Position numbers and translations under genes: made by a program. This document shows, in pieces, positions 26,200 through 33,884 of a stretch of DNA of 64,000 bases. Below the pieces are notes generated by a model. It worked only from the letters and a program-made list of their open reading frames with translations. It was not told the DNA's origin and did no database searches. Source of the stretch: Taishania sp037189645 (lineage in GTDB: Bacteria; Bacteroidota; Bacteroidia; Flavobacteriales_D; Crocinitomicaceae); NCBI GenBank assembly GCA_037189645.1, contig JBBCIY010000004.1, positions 1-64,000 of the forward strand. The letters are read 5' to 3'. The first letter of the stretch is position 1. Every line of letters starts with the position of its first letter.

Positions 26200-26207
26200 C
26201 AATTTTG
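26200..26207 (+). promoter_or_regulatory. Likely -7 box of hemA
   Basis: CAATTTTG, seven of eight bases of TAnnTTTG, ending 9 bp before the first possible start codon of hemA (TTG 26217). Confidence 0.35.
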
Positions 26208-26216
26208 CAGTGTTAA

Positions 26217-27455
26217 TTGAACATCGTGTTGGACTCTTTTCATAGCATAATCTTCACTCACCGCAATTTATCGGTGAATGACATCGGGGCTTTGCATATT
26301 TCCGAAGACTTACAGAAAGAGCGCCTCAATGAGATCAAACAGCGTTTCTCATTATCGGAACTGATGTTCCTTTCTACTTGTAACCGGGTGGAATTCCAGT
26401 TATGTTCCAATGAAAAAATAGATGATACATTCCTTGCGGACTTCTTTCGTGGATTATACCCGGAACTTACTGAGCAGCAAATCGATCACCTGCTCAAATC
26501 CTCCGAACTTTTTTCCGGGATCGAAGCTGTAAAGCACCTGTTGCGTGTAGCTTCTTCCATTGATTCAATGGTCGTCGGTGAGCGTGAGATCATCACACAG
26601 GTAAGGAATGCATACGAATTATCAAAATCGAACGGGCTGACAGGTGACTTTATGCGCCTGCTGGTCAGACACACGATCGAAACGGCAAAACAGGTCTATA
26701 CGGAAACCAACATCGCGAAGAAGCCTGTTTCCGTAGTTTCTCTCGCCTATCACCGCCTGAGAGAATTGAACATCCCGCTCAATGCACGGATTTTAATCAT
26801 CGGTGCAGGAGTGACGAATACCAATATGAGCCGCTTTCTGAAAAAGCACGGGTTCACCAATTTCGTCGTATTTAACCGTACGCTCGCAAATGCCGAAAAA
26901 CTGGCTCAGGACCTGAACGGACGGGCATTTCCATTTACAGAGATAATGAAGTTCAAAGAAGGTTTTGACGTGATCATTACGTGCACAGGTTCGGAAAGCC
27001 ACATCATCACACCGGAATTGTACGAAAGCCTGCTGATCGGAGAAACAGATAAAAAAGTCGTGATCGATATCGCTATCCCACAGGATCTGTCTCCCGAAAT
27101 AAAGGATAAACACAAGGTAAACCATATTTCCGTGCATCTTCTCCAGCAGATCTCGAACGAAAACCTGAAAGAAAGAAGCAAGGAAGTAGAACACGTGGAA
27201 GCGATCCTGGAAAGCAAACTTGAAGATTTCAGACAGCTGCACCGGTTGAGAACCGTAGAACTGGCAATGCGGGAAGTTCCTCAGAAAGTAAAAGACATTA
27301 AAACAACAGCGCTCAACCAGGTGTTCAAGTCAGACCTGGAAGCATTGGATGGCCAGTCAAAAGAAGTGCTGGAAAAGGTCATCAGCTATATGGAAAAGAA
27401 ATATATGAGTATGCCGATGCTGATGGCAAAAGAAATCCTTTTGAAAAACAATTGA
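26217..27455 (+). CDS. hemA: Glutamyl-tRNA reductase, non-ATG start
   Basis: First enzyme of C5 haem synthesis: reduces glutamyl-tRNA to glutamate-1-semialdehyde with NADPH. 412 residues with the catalytic cysteine in MFLSTCNRVEF (C55), the VVGEREIITQVRNAY segment, the NADPH-binding ILIIGAGVTNTNM and the C-terminal dimerisation helices. No ATG is available: a TAA stop stands directly before the TTG at 26217; GTG 26226 or TTG 26229 are alternatives a few codons in. Rare starts and a very short leader may keep this committed step low. hemC follows after 24 bp and hemD directly after that. Confidence 0.94.
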   Translation: MNIVLDSFHSIIFTHRNLSVNDIGALHISEDLQKERLNEIKQRFSLSELMFLSTCNRVEFQLCSNEKIDDTFLADFFRGLYPELTEQQIDHLLKSSELFSGIEAVKHLLRVASSIDSMVVGEREIITQVRNAYELSKSNGLTGDFMRLLVRHTIETAKQVYTETNIAKKPVSVVSLAYHRLRELNIPLNARILIIGAGVTNTNMSRFLKKHGFTNFVVFNRTLANAEKLAQDLNGRAFPFTEIMKFKEGFDVIITCTGSESHIITPELYESLLIGETDKKVVIDIAIPQDLSPEIKDKHKVNHISVHLLQQISNENLKERSKEVEHVEAILESKLEDFRQLHRLRTVELAMREVPQKVKDIKTTALNQVFKSDLEALDGQSKEVLEKVISYMEKKYMSMPMLMAKEILLKNN

Positions 27456-27479
27456 TTCTCAATCAAGAATCGAATTTCT

Positions 27480-28367
27480 ATGAAAAAAATTACGATAGGT
27501 TCCAGAGGCAGCGATTTGGCATTATGGCAGGCCAATCACATCAAAAAGCAATTGGAAGGGCTGGGCGCGGAAGTAGCTGTTACCATTATCAAAACACAGG
27601 GAGACGCCATTCAGGACCTGAGCTTTGACAAAATGGAAGGAAAAGGTTTCTTTACAAAAGAACTGGAAACAGCTTTGCTGGAGCAATCCATCGACCTGGC
27701 GGTCCACTCTCACAAAGACCTGGAGACAAACTTCCCGGAAGGATTGACGATCGCTGCGGTTTCAGAACGAGAAAACCCAAGTGATGTACTGTTAATCAGC
27801 AAAAATGCCGTTGACACCACGCAAAAATGGAACCTGAAAGCAGGGGCAATCGTCGGAACATCGTCTGCCAGGAGAAAATCACAACTGGTCACCTACCGCC
27901 CGGACGTTTCCATCAAAGACCTGCGGGGAAATGTTCCTACCCGCATTCAAAAATTAGCGGATGGCGGCTATGATGCCATTTTACTCGCAAAGGCAGGCAT
28001 TGACCGGCTGCAGGTAAACCTGGATGGCTTTCACGTTGTGGTCCTGGACCCAAAAGAATTTGTTCCCGCACCGGCACAAGGTGTTCTGGGGCTTCAGATC
28101 CGTAAAAATGATGCGGAATTAGCGGAAATCCTCTCCGGGTTAAACCACCCGGAAGTACTGAAATACATCGCTGTTGAGCGAAAAGTGCTGAATTTAATGC
28201 AGGGCGGATGCCAGCTTCCACTGGGAGTGTATTGCAGTGATGACAAAAATGTCTATGTTTCATACGGCCGGACCTGGGAAGAAGGAGCCGTCCACATTCA
28301 TTATGAAGCAGAAGACCTGGATAACATTGCGGAGATCATTGTCGAAGATTTACAGAACCAGGAATAA
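27480..28367 (+). CDS. hemC: Hydroxymethylbilane synthase
   Basis: Porphobilinogen deaminase: joins four porphobilinogens into hydroxymethylbilane on a dipyrromethane cofactor. 295 residues, usual length, with IGSRGSDLALWQANHIKKQL, the catalytic aspartate in VHSHKDLE (D80), GTSSARRKSQL, and the cofactor cysteine in MQGGCQLPLG (C244). Second gene of hemACD; its stop codon is immediately followed by the hemD ATG, indicating coupled translation. Confidence 0.97.
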   Translation: MKKITIGSRGSDLALWQANHIKKQLEGLGAEVAVTIIKTQGDAIQDLSFDKMEGKGFFTKELETALLEQSIDLAVHSHKDLETNFPEGLTIAAVSERENPSDVLLISKNAVDTTQKWNLKAGAIVGTSSARRKSQLVTYRPDVSIKDLRGNVPTRIQKLADGGYDAILLAKAGIDRLQVNLDGFHVVVLDPKEFVPAPAQGVLGLQIRKNDAELAEILSGLNHPEVLKYIAVERKVLNLMQGGCQLPLGVYCSDDKNVYVSYGRTWEEGAVHIHYEAEDLDNIAEIIVEDLQNQE

Positions 28368-29081
28368 ATGAGCCGGACTCCCGATAATCCAGATTACCGA
28401 TCCATTCGCCTGTTTATCACAAAACCGCTGGAAGAACTGGAGTCATTACCGGATTTCTGTGCTCAAAACAACATCCTGTTACACGCTCATTCGTTTCTTA
28501 CATTTGAGGAGGTTCCTTTCCAGGCAGAAGCAGCTTTTGATGTCGTTTTTTTTGCCAGCCCCAGGGCCGCGTACTTCTTCCTGAAACACATCGACTGTTC
28601 TCAAAAGCTGATCGCAACAGCAGGCGAAAGCACGAAACGGTTCGTCGAAAAATTCGGACTCAATGTTCACTTTTCACCGAAAAACAGTGGCGAGGTAGAA
28701 AATGCCTCGGTTGAATTTGCCCGGTGGGCCAACGGAAAAAACATTCTTTTCCCGGTCTCCGGCATTTCTCAGAAAAGTTATACAAAGCAGCTCCAGGATA
28801 CCCAATTTCAGGTCGTGCAGGTTTATAAAACGCAAATTTCAACTAAAAAAATCGAATCGGGTGACGTTTATGTGTTCACAAGCCCTTCGAATGTAAAAGG
28901 ATTCCTGGAATCCAATACAATTCCACCGGCTGCGCAGGTAATTGCCTGGGGAGAAACAACACTCAGCGCATTAAGGATACATGTTGAACCCGATCGCCTC
29001 TTTATGCTGGAAGAGTCTTCCGAACAATCACTCATTGACTTTCTTCCACGGATCTTCCCGGTTATCTCCCGTTTCAAATAG
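28368..29081 (+). CDS. hemD: Uroporphyrinogen-III synthase
   Basis: Closes hydroxymethylbilane with inversion of ring D. 237 residues, poorly conserved as usual for the family, but with the recognisable opening RLFITKPLEELE, FDVVFFASPRAAYFFL, a central IATAGESTKRFVEK and YVFTSPSNVKGFLE segments of the two-domain HemD fold. Starts at the base after the hemC stop. Third and last haem gene here; hemB, hemL and hemE are not in the window. Confidence 0.93.
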   Translation: MSRTPDNPDYRSIRLFITKPLEELESLPDFCAQNNILLHAHSFLTFEEVPFQAEAAFDVVFFASPRAAYFFLKHIDCSQKLIATAGESTKRFVEKFGLNVHFSPKNSGEVENASVEFARWANGKNILFPVSGISQKSYTKQLQDTQFQVVQVYKTQISTKKIESGDVYVFTSPSNVKGFLESNTIPPAAQVIAWGETTLSALRIHVEPDRLFMLEESSEQSLIDFLPRIFPVISRFK

Positions 29082-29136
29082 ATCCCATCCGAAATTTTTT
29101 ACCTCCATTTAAACCTTTTTCTTCTTCGTTTGTCTG

Positions 29137-29604
29137 ATGAGTATGGACAAGGAAAAAAACATATTGGAAAACATCCGTTCAAAACAACCGGGTTATCCGG
29201 ATGCGGAGTTCTTTGAGCAAATGGCGGAACGTGTAATCGCGGAACACTCCAGCCCTTTCGCCAGGACACCGTTTTATAAAAAGCCGGTTGTAAGATGGAT
29301 CGCAGCTGCAGCAATTACAATTCCATTTGTATTTTTCCTTGCACGAAACAACCAGCCCGGTTCCGGGGTAAGCCCGGTCGCAGGATTAGATGTGCCACAG
29401 GAAGTCATCCTGGAGTATGTCGAAGAACAGGAAGAAGAAGGTGTTTTAATGGCATTCAAAGCTGAGAATACCGCAGACAACAGTTCTGTCAGGAAAACGG
29501 TCAGGCAATTGACGGAAGAGGTCAGAACCGAGGAGATCAGCGAATACCTGATCGAAGAATACGGCGATTGGGAAGGTAGTGAAGAAGCATATTTGTATTA
29601 TTAA
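29137..29604 (+). CDS. Single-pass membrane protein, anti-sigma-factor-like
   Basis: 155 residues: a cytoplasmic N-terminus of about 50 residues (MDKEKNILENIRSKQPGYP), one transmembrane helix (WIAAAAITIPFVFFLA) and an acidic extracytoplasmic tail. This layout, followed by a CpxP/Spy-like periplasmic protein 12 bp downstream, is that of Bacteroidota ECF sigma-factor clusters, where a membrane anti-sigma precedes a 'sensor' protein. But no sigma gene precedes it here; hemD does. A second ATG two codons in (29143) is equally possible. The assignment rests on architecture and context. Confidence 0.6.
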   Translation: MSMDKEKNILENIRSKQPGYPDAEFFEQMAERVIAEHSSPFARTPFYKKPVVRWIAAAAITIPFVFFLARNNQPGSGVSPVAGLDVPQEVILEYVEEQEEEGVLMAFKAENTADNSSVRKTVRQLTEEVRTEEISEYLIEEYGDWEGSEEAYLYY

Positions 29605-29616
29605 AAATCAATAGAA

Positions 29617-30153
29617 ATGAAAAAGTTATGTAGAGCAGTAATGGCATCAGTGGTGATGCTTACCGCAACAGGTATGGTATTTGCACAAGAAGGCAAACCA
29701 AAGAGTGGAGAACAAAACAAAAAAGAGCACTTTGAAAAAATAGAAGCTGCCAAGAAAGAATATTTCACACAGGAATTAAAGCTTACAGACAAGGAAGCCG
29801 AAAAATTCTGGGGAATCTATGATGAATTCTCCTCAGCAAAAAAAGAAAACCGCAAAAAGCAGCGTGAAATCGGGAAAGAACTGCGTGATAAATACGATTC
29901 CATCCCCGAAAAAGAGGTAAAAGCAAAAACAGAGTCTGTTTTAAACCTGGAAGCGGAAGATATTGAGATCAGGAGAAAATACCTGGCAAAAGCATCGGAA
30001 GTAATCGGTTATAAGCGCGCGGCTAAGTCATTGCATTTAGATCATGAATTCAGGCGGGAACTGATGGACAAGGTAAAGGAAAAACGCTCTGAAGGAAAGG
30101 GTCCGAACCCACACCACAGAAGACCGCACAGAGAAGCTCCCGCAGAGAAATAA
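29617..30153 (+). CDS. Periplasmic CpxP/Spy-like protein
   Basis: 178 residues: signal peptide (MKKLCRAVMASVVMLTATGMVFAQ) and a long all-helical, highly charged mature part (ELKLTDKEAEKFWGIYDEF, KQREIGKELRDKYDSIP) with a His/Pro/Arg-rich end (HHRRPHREAP). The LTDKEAEKFW pattern is typical of Bacteroidota proteins annotated as sensors of ECF sigma factors and resembles the LTxxQ helices of Spy/CpxP. It could bind misfolded protein or metal through its His tail. Co-transcribed with the preceding membrane protein; a strong terminator follows. Confidence 0.7.
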   Translation: MKKLCRAVMASVVMLTATGMVFAQEGKPKSGEQNKKEHFEKIEAAKKEYFTQELKLTDKEAEKFWGIYDEFSSAKKENRKKQREIGKELRDKYDSIPEKEVKAKTESVLNLEAEDIEIRRKYLAKASEVIGYKRAAKSLHLDHEFRRELMDKVKEKRSEGKGPNPHHRRPHREAPAEK

Positions 30154-30156
30154 ATA

Positions 30157-30191
30157 AAAAAGCCCCGTTTAAGACCTGAACGGGGTTTTTT
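30157..30191. terminator. Bidirectional intrinsic terminator
   Basis: GC-rich stem (GCCCCGTT with AACGGGG plus flanking A and T runs), 30157-30169 paired with 30179-30190. It stands between the convergent CpxP-like gene and the solute-binding lipoprotein gene and contains the latter's stop codon; A-run and T-run allow it to work both ways. Confidence 0.8.
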
Positions 30192-31143
30192 ATTCTATCC
30201 GCCCCCGGATCTTTGCCAGGTCTCTGAAATGAGGAGCAGCAGCGCGCGGGGTACAACGGAACAGCATCGGGTATTCATTCTGGTATGCATAACTGGAAAG
30301 ATCTTTCGGATCCTGGACAGGAAGAACGTGCAGCCTGTTACACAATCGCTGATTGTAAACAAGGTTGGAATAGTGCCGTATGAAAGAAAGCGCAGCACTG
30401 TACTTTGAAGCATGCCGGGTAATTCCTACTCCCATTCCATCGTAAAATGCTCCGAACTTGTGGCTTTGACTCGGATATACGTATTTCTTTCCTTCTTCCC
30501 TCGCTTTCGAAAGACGTGTTAAGCAATAAGGAGCGATCCCCGTTGAATCGGTCGCATCGTTTGCTTTCAGCGTCCGGTCATCTATTTTGCGCAACCAGGC
30601 AAGTGATTTACTGAGGTTTTTCCTGCCAAACTGGAACATCACAGCTGCCTGAAAAGAAGCAAATTCCTCATCGTTCAGCTCATTTCTCCACTTTGGCCCG
30701 TACGTCAGCTCATTGTATTGAAAGCCTCTCTGCTCGTCCATTCCGGCGATCACATACGGATCAAGCCCCAGGATCATCCAGTCGGATGCCGGAGCAACAA
30801 ACCCTTTTTCTTCCCATTGATATGATTCGTCGATCACATGGAGCACGCCATTCGAGGAAAGCTGATCCAGGGAATAAGTGGATCTCATGAACACCATATC
30901 AAATTTTGAATTGTACCTGAATTGACGATAATGTCTCACAATTGAATCGGTACTCATCGGAAGAATGATCACCCTGACCTGCTCCTTTTTTCTGAATCCA
31001 TTGAACATCAGAGAGTCTTCCGGGGTCAGAAAATCAGACGCGATGTACAGCTTCTCCGGTTTTTTCGAGGTTACGGAAGGTGTGTTACAATCAGTCAATG
31101 AAAGCAGCAGCAATGAAAATATGACCAGCCGAATAATTCCCAC
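30190..31143 (-). CDS. Orphan solute-binding-like lipoprotein, GTG start
   Basis: 317 residues resembling type 2 periplasmic binding proteins of ABC importers: lipoprotein signal with lipobox near LSLTDC, then LYIASDFLTPEDSLMFNGF, FDMVFMRSTYSLDQL and GLDPYVIAGMD, with a late GVGITRHASKYSAALSFI segment typical of spermidine/iron-type binding proteins. No permease or ATPase is adjacent, so the importer is elsewhere or the protein has another role. The start is GTG at 31143; a -7-like box (TATTTTTA) ends 4 bp before it. Ligand unknown. Confidence 0.65.
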   Translation of the reverse strand: MGIIRLVIFSLLLLSLTDCNTPSVTSKKPEKLYIASDFLTPEDSLMFNGFRKKEQVRVIILPMSTDSIVRHYRQFRYNSKFDMVFMRSTYSLDQLSSNGVLHVIDESYQWEEKGFVAPASDWMILGLDPYVIAGMDEQRGFQYNELTYGPKWRNELNDEEFASFQAAVMFQFGRKNLSKSLAWLRKIDDRTLKANDATDSTGIAPYCLTRLSKAREEGKKYVYPSQSHKFGAFYDGMGVGITRHASKYSAALSFIRHYSNLVYNQRLCNRLHVLPVQDPKDLSSYAYQNEYPMLFRCTPRAAAPHFRDLAKIRGRIE

Positions 31144-31225
31144 ATGGTAAAAATAATGATTTATCGGTTTCCTGTTTGTTTTCGCGAAATTTTACCATTC
31201 ATTCATATTTCATTATCTTAGTGCT

Positions 31226-31780
31226 ATGAAATTTATTTCACTGATCATATTGTCCTGTATTTTTATGTCCTGTTCAGACCTGAAAAAAGGCAAACAGCTG
31301 GAGCAAATTGATTTCCTTGAGGCAAGCCTGGACAGTCTGCAGACCGTGTGGAGCCCGGAGGATGCAAGAATCGTTGACAGCCTTGCAGCAGTCTGTTCCT
31401 CCAAAATTGATTCCGTGGGACTGTTGTACAACAACCAGGAAATCGACCTGGAAACTGCTTCCAAGATCGACCTGTTCAAACAGTCGAATAACGACTTACA
31501 GGAGCTGAAAAAAATACACGGATTTTTCCCGACGGTGCTGAATGACAAGAAACAATCGCTGACTTCGTTGAAAAAAGACATTACAAAAGGAAGCGGAAGA
31601 CGGGAAAAATATGACGAGTACATCACTTTTGAGCAAAAAGAGCTGAACACGATCCGGCAACAGTTCAACGGTTATTTTGAAACGAAAGACCGTTGCGTAA
31701 AAAATTATTCTGCTTCAAAAGAAACCGTGGATCAATTGCTGGACTCCCTGAAAAGTAATCAGCAAAATATTCAGAAATAG
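31226..31780 (+). CDS. Hypothetical coiled-coil lipoprotein
   Basis: 184 residues: lipoprotein signal (FISLIILSCIFMSC, Cys near residue 15), then an almost entirely helical, charged chain with likely coiled coils (QLEQIDFLEASLDSLQ; LKKDITKGSGRREK). No family recognised. TATCTTAG, seven of eight bases of the -7 box, ends 4 bp before the ATG, so the mRNA may be leaderless. The TPR gene follows 36 bp later. Confidence 0.65.
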   Translation: MKFISLIILSCIFMSCSDLKKGKQLEQIDFLEASLDSLQTVWSPEDARIVDSLAAVCSSKIDSVGLLYNNQEIDLETASKIDLFKQSNNDLQELKKIHGFFPTVLNDKKQSLTSLKKDITKGSGRREKYDEYITFEQKELNTIRQQFNGYFETKDRCVKNYSASKETVDQLLDSLKSNQQNIQK

Positions 31781-31816
31781 CACGATTATTGTTGATTTCC
31801 TAGTAATTTTATCCTT

Positions 31817-33688
31817 ATGAATCACAAACGGCACATCCTTTCATCTGCCTGCAGGCTATTGTTCCTGTGCTTCCTGCTGTCGGGTATTCACCATCATGCA
31901 TTTGCGCAGCCCAGTTCCGATGTGCAGCTGGCCAACCATTATTACAGCAATGGCGAGTTTTCCAAAGCAAAGGAATATTACGAAAAACTGTACAAACGAG
32001 AGCCGCTGAAGATCTACTTTGAACGTTACTACCAGTGCCTGATGGCGGAAAACGATCTGAAAAACGCAGAAAAGCTGCTGAAACAACAGATCCAGCAAAG
32101 CAATGGCGAAGTAGAATACAATGTGATGCTCGCGCAATTCTACGAAGACAACCAGGAACAGTCAAAAGCAGATAAAATCTATAAATCGCTGGTTGACAAC
32201 ATGTCTCCCAATCCTACGGCGATCATCAACTTATTCAATGCATTCAAATCCAAAGGAAAGAATGAGCTGGCGTTCTTGACCATTTCCAAAGGCCGGAACC
32301 TGTTGAAAGGCTCCTATCCGCTACATTTCCAGTTCGCCGAATATTACGGGGCCATGAAAGAAACCAGGAAAATGATCCAGGAATACCTGGACCTGATCGA
32401 CTACAGTCCCAGCTATAAAACCTCCGTTCAGAATGTCCTGTCCCGGATCATTGATTTCTCCAATACATCGTCCGAAGAATTTATCGCGTTAAAATCAGAA
32501 TTGCTGACCCGGACCCAGAGTAAACCGAATGACCTGACAATGGCGGAAATGGTGACATGGTTCTTCATCCAGAGCAAGGACTTCTCAACGGCATTGATCC
32601 AGGAACAGTCGCTGGACAAACGGATGGACCTCAAAGGGCGAAGGGTTTTTGACCTGGGAATCATCTGTATCGAGAACAATGATTACACCACGGCAAGAAA
32701 AGCGTTCACTTATGTAAAGAACCTGGGAGAGTCTTCTCCACTCTATTACCAGGCGGAAAACGCCATGCTGAACACACGTTACAAAGAGATTATCACAGCG
32801 CGAAACCTTTCGGCAGGTGAGATCCAGGAAACGGTCGATGAATATGAATCTACCCTGGCACGCGTGGGTAAAACCTACCGATCATTGCCACTGATCATTG
32901 AGCTGGCGCATATCCAGGCATTCTACAATGACAATGCGGAAAAAGCGATTGAGCTGCTGAACGGGGCGCTAAACCTCGAACGGCTGACAGACATACAAAA
33001 AGCCGAGGTGAAGATGAAGCTGGGTGATATTCACGTACTTCACGGAGATATCTGGGAAGCTTCCTTATTCTATATGCAGGTTGATAAAGCGTTTAAATTT
33101 GAGTCCATCGGACAGGAAGCCCGGTTCAAGAACGCACGTATCTTCTACTATGACGGTGAATTCAACTACGCACAATCGCAATTGGATGTACTCAAGCAAG
33201 GAACATCCAAGCTGATCTCCAACGATGCCATCCAGCTTTCCCTGCTGATCACCGATAACTTTGGCCTGGACAGCAATTACACGGCAATGTTCTGGTTCGC
33301 CAGCGCAGACCTGCTGATCGAGCAGCACAAATACAACCAGGCATTCCAGCTGTTTGACAGCATCATCGAGAAATTTCCGTATCACAGCCTGGGAGACGAG
33401 ATCCTGATCAAGAAGTCACAGGCGATGCAAAATCAGGGGAAATGGAGCAAAGCCCTGAATTACCTGGATGAATTGCTGAAATATTACTCCAATGACATCC
33501 TCGCTGACGATGCGTGGTTTATGAAAGGAGATATTTACCAGAATCATTTGTTCGACAATGAAAAAGCAATGGAATGCTACAAAGAGATCTTATTCAACTA
33601 CCGGGGATCTTTGTACACCACCGAAGCAAGGAAACGTTTCCGGGAACTGAGAGGAGATGCGGTGCAGGAGAACGATAGTGAATTATAA
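31817..33688 (+). CDS. Exported TPR-repeat protein
   Basis: 623 residues with a signal peptide (LLFLCFLLSGIHHHAFAQ) followed by about a dozen tetratricopeptide-like repeats along the whole length, for example YYSNGEFSKAKEYYEKLYKR, KWSKALNYLDELLKYYSND and DNEKAMECYKEILFNYRG. The protein is expected to be a periplasmic or outer-membrane-facing scaffold. Similar long TPR proteins are common in Flavobacteriia near sigma/lipoprotein genes, but no specific role can be assigned. TAATTTTA (near -7 consensus) ends 5 bp before the ATG. Confidence 0.85.
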   Translation: MNHKRHILSSACRLLFLCFLLSGIHHHAFAQPSSDVQLANHYYSNGEFSKAKEYYEKLYKREPLKIYFERYYQCLMAENDLKNAEKLLKQQIQQSNGEVEYNVMLAQFYEDNQEQSKADKIYKSLVDNMSPNPTAIINLFNAFKSKGKNELAFLTISKGRNLLKGSYPLHFQFAEYYGAMKETRKMIQEYLDLIDYSPSYKTSVQNVLSRIIDFSNTSSEEFIALKSELLTRTQSKPNDLTMAEMVTWFFIQSKDFSTALIQEQSLDKRMDLKGRRVFDLGIICIENNDYTTARKAFTYVKNLGESSPLYYQAENAMLNTRYKEIITARNLSAGEIQETVDEYESTLARVGKTYRSLPLIIELAHIQAFYNDNAEKAIELLNGALNLERLTDIQKAEVKMKLGDIHVLHGDIWEASLFYMQVDKAFKFESIGQEARFKNARIFYYDGEFNYAQSQLDVLKQGTSKLISNDAIQLSLLITDNFGLDSNYTAMFWFASADLLIEQHKYNQAFQLFDSIIEKFPYHSLGDEILIKKSQAMQNQGKWSKALNYLDELLKYYSNDILADDAWFMKGDIYQNHLFDNEKAMECYKEILFNYRGSLYTTEARKRFRELRGDAVQENDSEL

Positions 33689-33693
33689 GTCCT

Positions 33694-33884
33694 ATGAGTG
33701 CTCTTACATTACATAAAGACCAGTACTCCGGAAGCATCCAGCAATTGACAGAATACGATGGTTTGATTTCGTCGAAAACCACCTATGACAAGGATTACAC
33801 GACGGCTTTTCACTACCACGAACATCCTCATCTGAGCTTTATTCTCCAGTGAACTCAGATCGGGCACAAACAAAACAGATCTAT
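33694..33884 (+). pseudogene. Relic of an AraC-family regulator (N-terminal cupin part)
   Basis: An ATG at 33694 opens 52 codons ending at TGA 33850-33852. The last residues, FHYHEHPHLSFILQ, match the cupin start of AraC-type sensors (HxHExPxLxFxLxG). Shifting frame at the stop, the next codons read NSDRAQTKQIY, which resembles the following strand of such cupins, so a frameshift is likely at about 33849. Everything after that, including the DNA-binding HTH domain, is missing: an S41 protease gene starts at 33885. It is therefore a truncated and frameshifted remnant. Confidence 0.6.
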
